Positions 6,725 to 15,174 of a stretch of DNA of 64,000 nt are shown in pieces. The translations under genes were made by a program, and so were the position numbers. The stretch covers positions 3,906,001-3,970,000 of the forward strand of contig NZ_AP022588.1 of the NCBI RefSeq assembly GCF_010731735.1. Direction: 5' to 3'. Source of the stretch: Mycolicibacterium sediminis. GTDB taxonomy: Bacteria; Actinomycetota; Actinomycetes; Mycobacteriales; Mycobacteriaceae. Numbering within the stretch: position 1 is the stretch's first letter; every line of letters begins with the position of its first letter. The notes beneath the pieces were generated by a model that did no database searches, was not told where the DNA came from, and saw only the letters and a program-made list of their open reading frames with translations.

Positions 6725-9544
6725 ATGGCCGACGCATCCGACACCGTCCTCGAACCGATCGGGTCCGTCCTGCGCACCCGGGTGGGACGTGAAGCGACCG
6801 AACCGATGCGCGACGACATCCGCCTGCTGGGGACGATCCTCGGTGACACCGTGCGCGAGCAGAGCGGTGACGAGGTGTTCGAACTCGTCGAGAACGCGCG
6901 CGTCGAATCGTTCCGGGTCCGTCGATCCGAGATCGAGCGCGTCGAGCTGGCGCGACTGTTCGACGGCATCGACGTCCACCAGGCGATTCCGGTCATCCGC
7001 GCGTTCACCCACTTCGCGCTGCTGGCCAACGTCGCGGAGGACATCCACCGCGAGCGGCGCCGCGCGGTGCACGTGGCGGCGGGGGAGCCGCCGCAGACGA
7101 GCAGCCTGGCGGCGACCTACCTCAAACTGGAGTCCGCCGACCTCGACTCCGCCACGGTCGCCGACGCGCTGTACGGCGCCCTGGTGTCGCCGGTGATCAC
7201 CGCCCACCCGACGGAGACCCGGCGCCGCACCGTGTTCGACACGCAGCACCGGATCACCGAGCTGATGCGACGGCGCGCCCAGGGCCACGACAGCACCGAC
7301 GACGGACGCAGCATCGAACTCGAACTGCGCCGGCACATCCTCACCCTGTGGCAGACCGCGCTGATCCGGCTGTCCCGCCTCAAGATCCAGGACGAGATCG
7401 AGACCGGCCTGCGCTACTACCCGTCGGCGTTCTTCGAGGTGATCCCGAAGGTGAACGCCGAGATCCGTACCGCGCTGCAGGCCCGCTGGCCCGACGCCCA
7501 CGTGCTGGCCGAGCCGATCCTGCGGCCCGGCTCGTGGATCGGCGGCGACCGGGACGGCAACCCGAACGTGACGGCCGAGGTGGTGCGGCTCGCCACGGGC
7601 AGCGCCGCGTTCACCGCGCTGAACCACTACTTTGCGGAGATCAGCGCGCTCGAGGAGGAGCTGTCGATGTCGGCCCGGCTGGTGCGGGTCACCGACGACC
7701 TCGCCGCGCTGGCCGAGACCTGCGCCGAACCCGCACGCGCCGACGAGCCCTACCGGCGAGCGCTGCGCGCCGTCCACGCCCGCTTGACGGCGACGGCGCA
7801 CCAGATCCTCGACCGACAGCCGGAGCGCACGCTCGACCTGGGTCTCGAGCGGTACGAGACGCCGGAGGACCTCCTCGCCGACCTCGACGTCGTGGACGGC
7901 TCGCTGCGCGCCAACGGCAGCGCGGTCGTCGCCGACGACCGCCTCGCCCGGTTGCGGGAAGCGGTGCACGTCTTCGGGTTCCACCTCTCCGGCCTCGACA
8001 TGCGGCAGAACTCGGACGTCCACGAGGAGGTCGTCGCGGAGCTGCTGGCATGGGCGGGCGTGCATCCCGACTACGGTTCGCTGTCCGAGGACGAACGCGT
8101 CGAGCTGTTGATCGGCGAACTCGCCACCCGCCGCCCGCTCGTCGGCCCGGACGCCGATCTCTCCGAGTTGGCGCGCAAGGAGGTCGACATCGTCACCGCC
8201 GGCGCCCGCGCGGTGAAGGTGTTCGGGCCCAACGCCGTTCCGAACTACATCATCTCGATGTGCCAGTCGGTGTCCGACATGCTGGAGGCGGCGATCCTGC
8301 TGAAGGAGGCCGGGCTGATCAGCGTTCCCGGGGGAGCGTCGGGTGACCAACCGTATGCCCCCGTCGGCATCGTCCCGCTGTTCGAGACCATCGACGACCT
8401 GCAGCGCGGCTCGGCGATCCTCGAGGCGGTGCTGGACCTGCCGCTGTACCGCGCGCTCGTCACCGCCCGCGGGGAGCAGCAGGAGGTCATGCTCGGGTAC
8501 TCGGACTCGAACAAGGACGGCGGCTACCTCGCGGCCAACTGGGCGCTCTACCGCGCCGAACTCGACCTGGTCGAGACCGCCCGCACGACCGGGATCAGGC
8601 TGCGGCTCTTCCACGGTCGCGGCGGCACCGTGGGACGCGGCGGCGGCCCGAGCTACGACGCCATCCTGGCGCAGCCGCCCGGCGCGGTGCGCGGGTCGCT
8701 GCGGATCACCGAGCAGGGCGAGATCATCGCGGCCAAGTACGCCGAGCCGAGGATCGCGCATCGCAACCTCGAGACGCTACTCGCCGCGACGCTCGAGTCG
8801 ACGCTGCTCGACGTCGAAGGGCTCGGCGACACCGCCGAACCCGCCTACGAGGTGCTCGACGACCTGGCCGCCCGCGCCCAGCGTGCCTACGGTGCGCTGG
8901 TGCACGACACCGACGGCTTCGTCGAGTACTTCAAGGCCTCGACGCCGGTCAGCGAGATCGGCGCGCTGAACATCGGCAGCCGACCGGCGTCACGCAAGCC
9001 GACTGAGTCGATCTCCGACCTGCGCGCGATCCCCTGGGTGCTGGCGTGGAGTCAGTCCCGGGTGATGCTGCCCGGGTGGTACGGCACGGGGACTGCGGTC
9101 GAGGAGTGGCTCGACGCCGGACCCGAGACCCGTGACGAGAAGGTGGGCGTGCTCCGGGACCTCTACGAGCGCTGGCCGTTCTTCCGGACCGTGCTGTCCA
9201 ACATGGCGCAGGTGATGGCCAAGGCCGACATGGGCCTCGCGGCGCGGTACTCCGAACTCGTCGAGGACGAGGCGTTGCGGCGCAGGGTGTTCGACCAGAT
9301 CGTGGCGGAGTACCACCGGACCATCGCCGTGCACGAACTGATCACCGGCCAGGACGACCTCCTCGCCGACAACCCGTCGCTGGCGCGGTCGGTGTTCAAC
9401 CGCTTCCCCTACCTGGAACCGCTGAACCACCTGCAGGTCGAATTGCTGCGCCGGTTCCGCGCCGGTGACGCCGAGGAGCTGGTGCAGCGCGGCATCCTGC
9501 TCACGATGAGCGGCTTGGCGACGGCGCTGCGGAACAGCGGCTAG
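6725..9544 (+). CDS. ppc: phosphoenolpyruvate carboxylase
   Basis: The 939-residue enzyme carboxylates phosphoenolpyruvate with bicarbonate to oxaloacetate, refilling the TCA cycle. Visible are TAHPTETRRR with catalytic H161, the loop FHGRGGTVGRGGGP, VMLGYSDSNKDGG, and GSRPASRK near the C-terminus. Length fits bacterial PEPC. The ATG at 6725 is preferred to upstream codons because the promoter-like GATAAT sits 6 nt before it. M. tuberculosis lacks this gene, while many rapid growers have it. Its stop shares the CTAG palindrome with the convergent hydrolase gene. Confidence 0.97.
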   Translation: MADASDTVLEPIGSVLRTRVGREATEPMRDDIRLLGTILGDTVREQSGDEVFELVENARVESFRVRRSEIERVELARLFDGIDVHQAIPVIRAFTHFALLANVAEDIHRERRRAVHVAAGEPPQTSSLAATYLKLESADLDSATVADALYGALVSPVITAHPTETRRRTVFDTQHRITELMRRRAQGHDSTDDGRSIELELRRHILTLWQTALIRLSRLKIQDEIETGLRYYPSAFFEVIPKVNAEIRTALQARWPDAHVLAEPILRPGSWIGGDRDGNPNVTAEVVRLATGSAAFTALNHYFAEISALEEELSMSARLVRVTDDLAALAETCAEPARADEPYRRALRAVHARLTATAHQILDRQPERTLDLGLERYETPEDLLADLDVVDGSLRANGSAVVADDRLARLREAVHVFGFHLSGLDMRQNSDVHEEVVAELLAWAGVHPDYGSLSEDERVELLIGELATRRPLVGPDADLSELARKEVDIVTAGARAVKVFGPNAVPNYIISMCQSVSDMLEAAILLKEAGLISVPGGASGDQPYAPVGIVPLFETIDDLQRGSAILEAVLDLPLYRALVTARGEQQEVMLGYSDSNKDGGYLAANWALYRAELDLVETARTTGIRLRLFHGRGGTVGRGGGPSYDAILAQPPGAVRGSLRITEQGEIIAAKYAEPRIAHRNLETLLAATLESTLLDVEGLGDTAEPAYEVLDDLAARAQRAYGALVHDTDGFVEYFKASTPVSEIGALNIGSRPASRKPTESISDLRAIPWVLAWSQSRVMLPGWYGTGTAVEEWLDAGPETRDEKVGVLRDLYERWPFFRTVLSNMAQVMAKADMGLAARYSELVEDEALRRRVFDQIVAEYHRTIAVHELITGQDDLLADNPSLARSVFNRFPYLEPLNHLQVELLRRFRAGDAEELVQRGILLTMSGLATALRNSG

Positions 9545-10488
9545 CGCAGCAGTCGGGCGACGTCGTCGACCGCCGCGCGGATCGCGGCACCGAACGCGGG
9601 GCTGCCGGTGTGCCCGGCGTCGTCGATCAGCGCGAGCCGTCCCGACGGCCACCGCTTCGCCAGCTCCCATGCGGTCTGCGCGGGGCAGCTCAGGTCGAGC
9701 CTGCCGTGCACCATGCGGCCGGGTAGGTGCCCGATCGCGTCCATGCCGGCCAGCAGCTCGCCGTCGCGCAGCCAGGCATGGTGGCCGAAGTAGTGCGCGG
9801 CCAGCCGGACGAACGCGGTGCGGTCGAGACCCGTTCGGCGGGCGTAGTTCCCGGGTGACCCCGTCGACTCGTGGGCGATGACGGCGTCCTCCCAGGCGCA
9901 CCAGTCGTGGGCGGCGCGTTCCCGGACGTCCGCGTCGGGGTCGGCGATCAGCCGGGCGTACGCGGCGATCAGGTCCGCACTCGAGTCCGAATGGGCGCCT
10001 GGCCCGGCGCCGGCGCGGAAGTCGTCCCACGCGTCGGGCACCAGTCGCCGCACTCCGCGGTAGAGCCAGTCGATCTCGCCGGGCGTCGACGTCGTCACGG
10101 CGACCAGCAGCAGCCCGGTCACCCGGTCGGGATGGCGCTGCGCGTAGGTCAGGGCGAGCGTCGACCCCCACGACGCCCCGTACACCAGCCATCGCTCGAT
10201 GCCGAGGTGCTCGCGGAGACGTTCGACGTCGGCGACGAGATGCGGTGTGGTGTTCGCCTCGAGCGACACCGCGGGGTCGCCGACGTTGGGCAGACTCTCA
10301 CCGCATCCCCGCTGATCGAACAGCACGGTACGGAACACCGCCGGGTCGAACGCCTTCCAGCCGCCGCGCGACCCACCCCCACCCGGCCCGCCGTGCAGGC
10401 ACACCACCGGTATCCCGTCGGGGTTGCCCGCCTCGCCGAACCACACCGTTTGACCGTCTCCGACGTCGAGCATGCCCGTGCGTGCCAC
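9541..10488 (-). CDS. S33-family alpha/beta hydrolase (prolyl iminopeptidase-like)
   Basis: The 315-residue protein has the prolyl-iminopeptidase oxyanion motif HGGPGGG (about 32-38), FDQRGCGES, the nucleophile elbow GASWGS with S106, an acid at D265 (HGRLDLSCP) and H293 (DDAGHTGS). Family S33 members remove N-terminal proline or hydrolyse amides and esters. Its GTG follows the stop of the isochorismatase-like gene with no spacer, placing it last in the nitrile hydratase operon, so it may hydrolyse an amide or ester intermediate. That role is inferred from context. An ATG 15 bp further in (10473) is an alternative start. Confidence 0.85.
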   Translation of the reverse strand: MARTGMLDVGDGQTVWFGEAGNPDGIPVVCLHGGPGGGGSRGGWKAFDPAVFRTVLFDQRGCGESLPNVGDPAVSLEANTTPHLVADVERLREHLGIERWLVYGASWGSTLALTYAQRHPDRVTGLLLVAVTTSTPGEIDWLYRGVRRLVPDAWDDFRAGAGPGAHSDSSADLIAAYARLIADPDADVRERAAHDWCAWEDAVIAHESTGSPGNYARRTGLDRTAFVRLAAHYFGHHAWLRDGELLAGMDAIGHLPGRMVHGRLDLSCPAQTAWELAKRWPSGRLALIDDAGHTGSPAFGAAIRAAVDDVARLLR

Positions 10489-11178
10489 CTACGGTGCAGA
10501 CCCGTGCAGCAGTCCGACCACCATGTCGGTGGGCATCACGTCGCCGAACGTGGTGTACACCGCGCACAGGGCGGCGTTGTGGTCGACGTCGGTGTCGGCG
10601 GCGTTGGCGTCGGTCACCAGGATGACGCGGTAGTTCAGCATCATGCCGTCGCGGGAGGTCGACTCACAGCACACGTCGGTCAGGCAGCCGGTGATGATCA
10701 GGGTGTCGATCCCGCGCTCGCGCAGATACGCGTCGAGCCCGCTGGAGCCCTGCACCAGTGCCGAGAACTTCGTCTTCTCGATGATCGGATCGCCGTCGAG
10801 GACGTCGAGTTCCGACCAGATGTGATGTCCCCGAGAACCTCTGGTGAGGGCCGTTCGCCGTGTGGCGCCTAGTTCGGGCGTGCACAGCTCGTAGAACGCC
10901 GACCAGTCCACCGGCTCGTCGTCGTCGTAGGTCATCTTGATCCAGATCACCGTGGCGCCGGCCGAACGTACGGCACGGGCCAGCCGGTTGACGTTCGGGA
11001 CGATCTCCGGGGCCGTCGCGATGTTCACGAACCCGACGCCGGGGAGCATGAACGCGTTCTGCATGTCGATCACGATCAACGCCGTCTTCGCGGGATCGAG
11101 GTCGGTGAAGACGTGCTCGGCGCCGCGCTTGGCGATCACCCGATCGATGACCCACTGCGGAATGTCTATGGCGTGCAC
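10489..11178 (-). CDS. isochorismatase-family cysteine hydrolase (amidohydrolase-like)
   Basis: The 229-residue protein has the catalytic triad of this family: D38 in ALIVIDMQNAF, K136 in EKTKFSAL and C170 in GCLTDVCCEST. Members include nicotinamidases, N-carbamoylsarcosine amidases and isochorismatases. It lies directly after the nitrile hydratase genes, overlapping the accessory gene by 13 bp. The simplest idea is that it acts as the amidase that hydrolyses the amide formed by the hydratase. A second Cys (C171) adjoins the nucleophile. The start GTG at 11178 gives VHAIDIPQWV; a longer upstream frame was rejected because it runs through neighbouring genes. Confidence 0.85.
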   Translation of the reverse strand: MHAIDIPQWVIDRVIAKRGAEHVFTDLDPAKTALIVIDMQNAFMLPGVGFVNIATAPEIVPNVNRLARAVRSAGATVIWIKMTYDDDEPVDWSAFYELCTPELGATRRTALTRGSRGHHIWSELDVLDGDPIIEKTKFSALVQGSSGLDAYLRERGIDTLIITGCLTDVCCESTSRDGMMLNYRVILVTDANAADTDVDHNAALCAVYTTFGDVMPTDMVVGLLHGSAP

Positions 11179-11501
11179 TGGTCTCCAGGGGTTCGGTCGG
11201 GAAAGTCGGCGGCGGTCGGTTCGATCGGTTCGCCGTGGGCGGTGCGCTCGGTGGCCGTCCGCCAGGCCGCGCGGTGGCGCATCAGTTCGTCGTGGGGCAC
11301 CAGTCCGCTCATGGTGAGCAGGCCTTCGAGAGCGCCCAGCCAGTGCCGGTAGTCGACCCCGCCGCTGCGGTCGTCCTCGAGCTGCGCGGTGAGGGCGGCC
11401 GTCCACTGCGCGGCCGAGATGACTCCGGTGTCGCGCAGGATGCGCACCATGGCGAAGGTGCGGGCCTCCCACGGCTCGGCGAAGACGGCGGAGTCGGACA
11501 C
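11166..11501 (-). CDS. nitrile hydratase accessory protein
   Basis: The 111-residue protein begins MSDSAVFAEPWEARTFAMV, the pattern of nitrile hydratase activator/accessory proteins, which resemble the N-terminal part of the beta subunit (FxxPWEARxFAL). In cobalt enzymes such proteins escort the alpha subunit and help insert cobalt and oxidise the ligand cysteines. It starts 1 bp after the beta-subunit stop and overlaps the isochorismatase-like gene, consistent with one transcript in the order alpha-beta-accessory. Confidence 0.85.
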   Translation of the reverse strand: MSDSAVFAEPWEARTFAMVRILRDTGVISAAQWTAALTAQLEDDRSGGVDYRHWLGALEGLLTMSGLVPHDELMRHRAAWRTATERTAHGEPIEPTAADFPDRTPGDQCTP

Positions 11502-11502
11502 G

Positions 11503-12117
11503 TCAGGCCTGGTCCAGATAGGGCTCGAACGCGTTCACGGCCACCGTGGTGTCGGGCTCCGCATCCTCGCCCCAGAGTTCGGTGCCCTCGAACGACACGG
11601 TGTAGAGCCACTGCGGTTGCTCACCGTCACCACGAACGACGCTGTCGGGGAACACGTTCGGACGGTGCACGTCCTGGACGACGCCGACGTGACCGCGCAC
11701 GTACCGCGGTAGCCTGGTGTGCCCGCGAGGGTGGAGGTTGCGCGCGCGGACGCGGTCTCCCGTCGCGAACCGTGGGGTCGAGGTCGCGGGCCGCACGTAG
11801 GTGCCCCGCGTGAGCACACGCCCGACGTCGTCCACGGTGAACGTCGTGCCCTGGCCCAACACCGCCGCACGCTCCGTCAGCAGGCGTTCCAGTTTGGCCA
11901 ACCAGAGTTCGTAGTAGGTACTCGTCACGTACGTCAGCGGTGGCAACGACTCGATCGCGAAGCGGCCGACGTCGATGTTCCACACCCCACGCGCGCCCAT
12001 CGCCGTGTTCAGGGCGTAGACGCGTCCTTCCCAATCCTGGTGGAAGACGGGCTCATCGGGTTCGACGTGTACCGCGCCGAACCCGTCCATGCCGCCGAGG
12101 TCGTGTACGCCGTCCAT
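11503..12117 (-). CDS. nitrile hydratase subunit beta
   Basis: The 204-residue protein begins MDGVHDLGGMDGFGAV, the classic beta-subunit N-terminus. It retains the conserved arginine (R52) that contacts the oxidised cysteines of the alpha subunit, and the C-terminal barrel segment FATGDRVRARNLHPRGHTRLPRY. With alpha it forms the heterodimer that hydrates nitriles to amides. Its ATG overlaps the alpha stop by one base (TGATG), giving translational coupling. It is short for a beta subunit but contains both halves of the fold. Confidence 0.93.
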   Translation of the reverse strand: MDGVHDLGGMDGFGAVHVEPDEPVFHQDWEGRVYALNTAMGARGVWNIDVGRFAIESLPPLTYVTSTYYELWLAKLERLLTERAAVLGQGTTFTVDDVGRVLTRGTYVRPATSTPRFATGDRVRARNLHPRGHTRLPRYVRGHVGVVQDVHRPNVFPDSVVRGDGEQPQWLYTVSFEGTELWGEDAEPDTTVAVNAFEPYLDQA

Positions 12118-12716
12118 CAGGACACCGTGGGCAGTGCGGTGCCGATCATGGCGTCGCGACCGACGATCTGCGCGAGGCGTTCCTCGGACCAGCCGTCGGT
12201 GCCGGCCGGCCGCATCGGCAGAACCAGATAGCGGACCTCCGCCGTGGAGTCCCACACGCGCACCGTCGTCTCCGGCCCGAGTTCGACGCCCAACTCGGCC
12301 AGCACGGCGCGCGGCTCGCGCACGGCCCGAGAGCGGTAGGCGGGCGACTTGTACCAGACGGGCGGCAAGCCGAGTACGTCCCACGGATAGCAGGAGCAGA
12401 GCGTGCACACCACCAGGTTGTGCACGGCTTCGGTGTTCTCGACGACGATCAACTGGTCACCGACGCGTCCGGTGTGGGTGAACGGTGCCACCGCCGAAGC
12501 GGCGTCCGCGAGCAGCGCCCGTCGGTATCCGGGGTCGCTCCACGCCCGTGCCACGGCGCGTGCCCCGATGTGCGGCCCGATCGTGGTCTCGTGCGCCTCG
12601 ACCAGCCGGTCGAGCGCTTCGGCCTCGACGTATCCGGCGGCGACGAGCGACGATTCGAGCGCCCGGACGCGGATGTCGACGTCGGACGACGAGGCGTCAT
12701 CATGATCGGTCGACAT
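12117..12716 (-). CDS. nitrile hydratase subunit alpha, cobalt type
   Basis: The 199-residue protein carries the metal-binding claw VCTLCSCYPW, with C104, C107 and C109 as ligands. Thr at position 105 marks the cobalt type; iron enzymes have Ser there. The cysteine pair flanking S108 is normally oxidised to sulfinic and sulfenic acids. The enzyme converts nitriles to amides in the cytoplasm. A TAGGGT box ends 6 nt upstream of the ATG, so this gene probably heads its own leaderless operon (alpha, beta, accessory, isochorismatase-like, S33 hydrolase). Confidence 0.95.
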   Translation of the reverse strand: MSTDHDDASSSDVDIRVRALESSLVAAGYVEAEALDRLVEAHETTIGPHIGARAVARAWSDPGYRRALLADAASAVAPFTHTGRVGDQLIVVENTEAVHNLVVCTLCSCYPWDVLGLPPVWYKSPAYRSRAVREPRAVLAELGVELGPETTVRVWDSTAEVRYLVLPMRPAGTDGWSEERLAQIVGRDAMIGTALPTVS

Positions 12717-12722
12717 GGTGGC

Positions 12723-12728
12723 ACCCTA
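12723..12728 (-). promoter_or_regulatory. nitrile hydratase operon -10 box
   Basis: TAGGGT on the minus strand ends 6 nt before the alpha-subunit ATG (12716) within the 48-bp gap after the P450 gene. It suggests a separate leaderless transcript rather than only read-through from the pentose phosphate genes. Confidence 0.5.
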
Positions 12729-12764
12729 GGGCGCTGCGGTCACGCACGGGTGAAAACCCCGGGT

Positions 12765-14039
12765 TCAGCTTCTGACGTAGTGGATGGGGCAGGGATAGGC
12801 CGCGCGTGCCACCCCGCCGATCTGGGCGGCCACCGGTGCGGGATGCCCGGTCCAGCCCGAGGTCACGTCGTAGCGGCCCAGCAGTCGCGTCATCGCCGTG
12901 GTCATCGCCGACAGCGAGAACGGTCGTGCCGGGCAGGAGTGCCTGCCGTGACCGAAGGCGGTCACCAGCATCGGCGACGCGAGCGCGTCGGCCTCGGCCA
13001 GGCGGTGGCGGTGCCACCGGGCGGGATCCCACCGGTCCAGGCCCGGCGCGACGGAGGTGTTGAGCAGCGGCAGCAGCGTCGAGATCGTCCACCCGGCGGG
13101 CACGTCGACCACCACGTCGCCTGCATCGAACGTCACCGGTTCGAGCACCACCCGCGACATGATCGAGCGCTGCGCCATCCGGGTGCTCTCCAGCGCGCAG
13201 CTCCGGGCCCATTCGGCATCGCCCGCCGCGACGCGTGCGGCGTCGTCGGGGTGCTCGACGAGGTCGACCAGCGCCCAGCCCAGCGCAGCCATCAGGTTCG
13301 ACATCGACGCGACGTGGATCAGCGCGACGTCCAGCGCGATGCCGCGGAGCCGGACGTCGTCGGGCTCGCCGGCCCAGGCGGCCACGATGCGTCCGAACAG
13401 CGACTCGGGCTGGACGCTCGAACGACGTTCGCGCAGAACGCCTTCGATCACGTCGACGACGTCGTCGAGGGCGGCGCGCTCGACGGCCTTCCCCGAGTCG
13501 GCGATCGCCGCCATGGCGTCCGGGTGTACGAAGGCGTCCGACCCGTCGAGCGCGTCGAACGCCACCACGAGCCGCTCGAGGGAACCGGGGTCCGCAGCGG
13601 CCGGGCCCGCCCATGACGCCAGCCCCATCCGGTGGCCGAGGCGGCGGGTCAGCGCGAACACGTCCACCGTCCCCGCGTCGCCCAGTTCGGCGAACGTGGC
13701 GTCGAGCGCGGCGTCGAGGTTGTCGAGGTAGGACGTCACGTCGTCGCGACGAAAGAGCGAACCCGGCAGCGTGCGGCGGCCCGCGAAGATCTCGTCAGGC
13801 AGCTTGCGGCGGAGCATCAGGTAGTCGGCGACGCCCTTGCTCGCGACCTCCTCGGGCAGCGCGTAGAACGACTCGACGCCGGTGGGGGAGAACGTGAACA
13901 GGTAGTGCTGCCCGCCGCTGTCGACGACGAAGGTGTCGCCGTGCCGCTCCCGGGCCGCGGCGATGGCCGCGACGCCGTCGGTGACCGCGACGTCCCACGG
14001 CAGGCCGACGCCCTCGGCCACCGGCACCCGGTCGTTCAC
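12765..14039 (-). CDS. atypical cytochrome P450
   Basis: The 424-residue protein has the K-helix ESTR (284-287) and the heme loop FGHGRHSC with axial C369. Two features are unusual. The I-helix segment reads ASMSN (244-248), where monooxygenases have an acid-alcohol pair (AG-x-D/E-T). The residues after the heme cysteine are PARPF rather than the common LG. Missing acid-alcohol pairs occur in P450s that isomerise, dehydrate or use peroxide rather than activate O2. The GTG start overlaps the preceding stop by 4 bp (GTGA), so it is the last gene of the pentose phosphate run and lies just before nitrile hydratase. No ferredoxin or reductase gene is adjacent. Substrate unknown. Confidence 0.9.
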   Translation of the reverse strand: MNDRVPVAEGVGLPWDVAVTDGVAAIAAARERHGDTFVVDSGGQHYLFTFSPTGVESFYALPEEVASKGVADYLMLRRKLPDEIFAGRRTLPGSLFRRDDVTSYLDNLDAALDATFAELGDAGTVDVFALTRRLGHRMGLASWAGPAAADPGSLERLVVAFDALDGSDAFVHPDAMAAIADSGKAVERAALDDVVDVIEGVLRERRSSVQPESLFGRIVAAWAGEPDDVRLRGIALDVALIHVASMSNLMAALGWALVDLVEHPDDAARVAAGDAEWARSCALESTRMAQRSIMSRVVLEPVTFDAGDVVVDVPAGWTISTLLPLLNTSVAPGLDRWDPARWHRHRLAEADALASPMLVTAFGHGRHSCPARPFSLSAMTTAMTRLLGRYDVTSGWTGHPAPVAAQIGGVARAAYPCPIHYVRS

Positions 14040-14413
14040 AGACCGGTGGACCTCCGCACCGCGCTCAGTGCGCCACGCACGGCGTTCTCGGTCGCCGCCC
14101 AGGGGGCGACCACGGATTCGCCGAGCCCGACGATGCGCTCGACACGGTCCACGATGTGCTCGAGGCGCTCCACCACCGCGATGAGCCGGGGCGCCAGTTC
14201 GTCGATGCGGGTGATGGTGTCGTTGAACCGGGCCAGCGTCTCGTCGAGACCACTGGTGGTCTTGTCGAGGCCGGTGAGCGTGTCACCGAGGTCGGTGAGC
14301 AACGCGTCGACCTGCTCGACCGTGGCGTCCGCGTTGAGCGCGGCCTGCGTCAGAGTCTTGATGCGTTGCCGACCGCTGACCGGCCGACTGCGGCCGTCTC
14401 CCTTGTCTGCCAT
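14036..14413 (-). CDS. Rv1444c-like conserved coiled-coil protein
   Basis: The 125-residue product has a basic N-terminus (MADKGDGRSRP) followed by a long helical region of regularly spaced Leu, Val and Ile, including DLGDTLTGLDKTTSGLDETL, and ends in a Gly/Ala-rich tail. It matches in size and position the uncharacterised M. tuberculosis gene Rv1444c next to devB. No catalytic motif is visible; an oligomerising coiled coil is the best reading. It lies between pgl and the P450, overlapping the latter by 4 bp. A CATACT box 7 nt before the ATG could be a local promoter. Confidence 0.75.
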   Translation of the reverse strand: MADKGDGRSRPVSGRQRIKTLTQAALNADATVEQVDALLTDLGDTLTGLDKTTSGLDETLARFNDTITRIDELAPRLIAVVERLEHIVDRVERIVGLGESVVAPWAATENAVRGALSAVRRSTGL

Positions 14414-14433
14414 GCCGCTCAGTATGCGACGAG

Positions 14434-15174
14434 CTACAGGCGGGACGCGGCGGCTTCGTCGAGGAGCCACACGGTGGCCTCGCGGCCGACCGCGCCCGCT
14501 GCGGGCACGTCCTCGGGGCTCGCGCCCCCGATCGCGGAGGCGACGGCCTCGGCCTTCTCGTCACCGGACACCACCAGCCACACCTCGCGCGACAGCGTGA
14601 CCGCGGGGAAGGTCATCGTGATCCGCAGCGGCGGCGGCTTGGGGGAGTCGGTCACGCCGACGACGAAGCGCTCGGCCTCCCGGGTCGCCTCGGTGTGCGG
14701 GAACAGCGAGTTGACGTGCCCCTCGCCGCCCATGCCGAGCAGGTGCACGTCGAACCGGGGCGCGGCGAGGCCCTCCTCGGCATGCGCTTTGAGCACCTGC
14801 TCGTAGGCCAGCGCGGCGGCGTAGATGTCGTCGCCGTACTCGCCGCCGCTCGGCGCCATCGCGTGCACGTTGGCCGCCGGGATGTCGACGCCGTCGAGCA
14901 GCGCCTCGCGGGCCTGCTTCTCGTTGCGCTCGTCGTCGTCGACCGGGACGAACCGCTCGTCGCCCCAGTAGACGTGGACCCTCGCCCAGTCGATCTCCCC
15001 GGACCGCTCGGCCACGCGTTTGAGCAGCTTGCCACCGGTGCCGCCGCCGGTCAGGGAGACGTGCGCGACGTCGCGCGCGTCGATCGCGGCGGTGATGGCG
15101 CCCACCAGGCGGTCGCCTGCCGCGGCGACCAGCGCGTCGGTGTCGGCGTACTTCTCGATCACGGTCTCAGACAT
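14434..15174 (-). CDS. pgl: 6-phosphogluconolactonase
   Basis: The 246-residue enzyme hydrolyses 6-phosphoglucono-lactone, the second step of the oxidative pentose phosphate pathway. Visible are SLTGGGTGGKLLK (phosphate loop), VYWGDERFVP and LLGMGGEGHVNSLFPHT, the hallmark segments of the Pgl/DevB family. Its ATG lies within the end of opcA (8-bp overlap), so translation is coupled in tkt-tal-zwf-opcA-pgl. Confidence 0.96.
   Translation of the reverse strand: MSETVIEKYADTDALVAAAGDRLVGAITAAIDARDVAHVSLTGGGTGGKLLKRVAERSGEIDWARVHVYWGDERFVPVDDDERNEKQAREALLDGVDIPAANVHAMAPSGGEYGDDIYAAALAYEQVLKAHAEEGLAAPRFDVHLLGMGGEGHVNSLFPHTEATREAERFVVGVTDSPKPPPLRITMTFPAVTLSREVWLVVSGDEKAEAVASAIGGASPEDVPAAGAVGREATVWLLDEAAASRL

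Noticed and set aside
5831..8761. 976-codon minus-strand open frame opposite ppc
   Set aside because: It is a shadow of the high-GC ppc gene, low-complexity (Arg/Val/Asp-rich) and without any recognisable domain; the plus-strand frame has all PEPC motifs.
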